From NCBI GenBank assembly GCA_963277665.1, contig OY728119.1:313306206-313370205 (forward strand): a DNA stretch of 64,000 bases, read 5' to 3'. This DNA is from Viscum album (Eukaryota; Streptophyta; Magnoliopsida; Santalales; Viscaceae). The notes under the pieces are model-generated. The model was not told the DNA's origin, ran no database searches, and was given only the letters and a program-made list of their open reading frames with translations. Below, one piece after another: positions 62,118-64,000 of the stretch. Position numbers and translations under genes: made by a program. Every line of letters begins with the position of its first letter. The stretch's first letter is position 1.

Positions 62118-64000
62118 GTGGAAGAATCTCCAGAGGTTGCTGAAGCAGGTCATATGACTATGAGAGGTACCATCACAATAGCATCATCGTTAGTGGCATC
62201 ACTTTTCGATACTGCTGCATCTCACTCTTTTATTTCAACTCCTATTGTAAATATACTTAATTTACCCATGGAACTTTTGGATTGTGCGATGGATATTACT
62301 ACACTCAGTGGTGTGCCTCTTATTTTTCAAGGAGAATGGGACCCCAGGTCAGGCAGATCCGGACCTTCGTATCCAGATATGGGGAAAATTATATCAGTGA
62401 TTACTTTTGATCTTGATAAAGATCCAATGAGTGGTGATATTCCTCCAGTCGTCTCTGAGTTTCCGGAGGTGTTTCCTTCTGACTTCTTTGGTATGACACC
62501 GGTAAGGGAGATCTACTTTTCAATTGATTTAATGCCTGTTACTCAACCTATTTCTATCCCTTCTTACCTAATGGCTCCAGCCGAATTAAAAGAACTGAAG
62601 TCTAAGTTGGATGATCTTTTTTAGAAAGGTTTTATACGCTCGAGTGTGTCACCCTGGGCAACACCAGTTCTCTTTTCCAAAAAGGCCGATGGTTCTCTAC
62701 GCTTATGTATTGATTATCGAAATCTCAATCGAGTTATGATAATGAAAAAATATCCATTACCATGAATTGATGATTTTTTTGAACAATTGAAAGAGGAAAA
62801 GTGGTTCTAAAAAATTGATCTTCGATCTGGTTACCATCAGTTGATGATAAAGAAATATGACATTCAGAAAACTGCCTTTCGAAGTAGGTATGGACATTAC
62901 GAGTACATTTTCATGCCCTTCAGCCTAACGAATGCTACTGCAGTTTTCATGGCCTTGATGAATCATGTTTTACATGAGTATCTAGATACATTTTTGGTAG
63001 TCTTTGTGGATGACATCCTTGTATACTCCATATTTGAGGAGGATCATGTGCTTTGTCTGAGAATAGTTCTGGGTCTTTTAAGAAATCACTTTATTTATGA
63101 CAATCTTTCAATGTGTGATTTCTGGATCCATGAATTGAAATTCTTGGGACATGTGGTGTCAGAGAAAAGAATATCAGTTGATCCTTAGAAGGTGAAGGAT
63201 GTTATGACTTGGGAACAACCACGAAATGTTTTTGATATTCGGAGCTTCTTGGGCTAAGCAGGATATTATCGTCGATTTGTTAAAGACTTCTCAAAGTTAG
63301 CCTCTCCAATGACTACTCTAACTCGAAAGGGAGTGATGTTTTCCTAGAATGACAAATGTCATAGTTCTTTTGATAAGCTAAAGAGTCTTTTTACAACTGC
63401 ACCGGTGTTAACTCTTCCTGAGTTTGGTGTAGGTTATGTGGTCTTCTATGATGCATAGGGTTCAGGTTTGGGGTGTGTCCTTATGCAAGGTAATCATGTT
63501 GTTGCCTATGGATCTCGTCAGCTTAAGCCTCATGAGAAGAAATATCCTACCCATGACCTTGAACTTGTAGTTGTAATGCACACACATAATTTTTGGAGAC
63601 ATTACATTTATGGAGAAAGGTTTACTCTGTATTCAGATCAAAAGAGCTTGAGTTATATCTTCTCTCAAAAATATTTGAATTTCCGCCAAAGGCTTTGGTT
63701 GGAGTACCTGAAATCTTTCATATTTGAAATTTCCTATACCAAAGGGAAAGGGAATGTAGTTGCAGATGCGTTAAGCAGGAAAAATCCATCACAGGATGTG
63801 AATGAATCTTCAAAAGACTGGAGTTTGATGGCTCTTTTTTCTCAGTTTCATATTGGAGTTTATTGGAAGGGGAATAAAGTTTCTTTAGCCAATGTTCTGA
63901 TGAATTATCCTCTCCTAAAGTTAATTCTTCAGGAACAACAACTGGATGATGAATTCCGTGGAAATAGGGACTCTCTATATGGTGGGGAGACCGACACCTT
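62118..64000 (+). pseudogene. pol of element E: protease, reverse transcriptase, RNase H (incomplete at window edge)
   Basis: One frame is kept to the window end, interrupted only by stops at 62,622, 62,763, 62,808, 63,186, 63,255, 63,345 and 63,456. Protease: [12 protein letters not shown] near 62,203; the Gly after the catalytic Asp-Thr is Ala, and the segment between TTLSGVPL and FQGEWD is much shorter than usual, so part of protease is missing. [20 protein letters not shown] near 62,460; [13 protein letters not shown] near 62,692; [17 protein letters not shown] near 62,913; catalytic [11 protein letters not shown] near 62,998 with both Asp kept. Thumb: FLGHVVSE near 63,143. RNase H: VVFYDA near 63,438, [29 protein letters not shown] and [11 protein letters not shown] near 63,633, ending [12 protein letters not shown] near 63,744-63,779. 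Integrase would follow outside the window. Several stops fit C-to-T change at methylated sites. Confidence 0.9.

Larger units (their letters stand above)
58682..64000 (+). mobile_element. Element E: Ty3/gypsy retrotransposon, 5' LTR to RNase H, right end outside the window
   Basis: It carries a 5' LTR at about 58,682-60,740, a primer site at 60,744, gag at 61,042-62,117, and protease, RT and RNase H to the window edge. Coding identity is far easier to read than in A, B, B2 or C, and it has fewer frame changes, so it is the youngest coding element here. It inserted in the copia gag. Element A at the left edge is an older member of the same LTR family in the same orientation. Confidence 0.9.

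Overview
This window is AT-rich eukaryotic DNA made of decayed, nested LTR retrotransposons. The gag and pol remnants, the initiator-Met-tRNA-type primer sites and the polypurine tracts fit plant Ty3/gypsy elements, several of them chromovirus-like. The organism is most likely a land plant with a large, repeat-filled genome; I cannot name the species. I found no host gene, rRNA, canonical tRNA or CRISPR array. All coding regions are pseudogenes broken by stops and frameshifts, many of the kind expected from C-to-T decay.

Layout. 1-3,290: integrase end and 3' LTR of a gypsy element (A), same family as element E at the right edge. 3,590-8,000: a minus-strand copy (L1) of a 'giant LTR' family. 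8,790-11,530: gypsy pol remnant B. 14,390-17,220: gypsy pol remnant B2, lacking the integrase core. 18,215-28,755: element C, a heavily decayed gypsy element with both ~2.5 kb LTRs. 29,937-33,260: second minus-strand giant-LTR copy (L2). 37,130-39,870: a plus-strand giant-LTR copy (L3). 43,341-54,925: element D, the complete member of the giant-LTR family, with two ~4.4 kb LTRs around a 2.8 kb interior that has a primer site, one gag pseudogene, a SINE-like insertion and a polypurine tract but no recognisable pol. 54,926-58,681: a minus-strand LTR-like end, a 23-bp-period minisatellite and a Ty1/copia gag cut short by element E. 58,682-64,000: element E, the best preserved, with LTR, primer site, gag, protease, reverse transcriptase and RNase H; it runs off the window.

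The most interesting object is the giant-LTR family (D, L1, L2, L3). Its LTR is mostly the stretch downstream of a TATA-like box. That stretch looks like a spliced leader: donor, a ~0.9 kb intron, a 36-37 bp exon, a second intron, then an acceptor about 200 bp before the LTR end. Exon length and first-intron length agree in three LTRs, and single signals recur in the others. Inside the first intron a ~30-bp motif with a CGTACGTA-like core occurs three times, about 190 bp apart. D has gag but no pol, so it probably depended on pol from another gypsy element. The splicing and dependence models are inference from sequence; the LTR pair, primer site, polypurine tract and gag zinc knuckles are directly visible.
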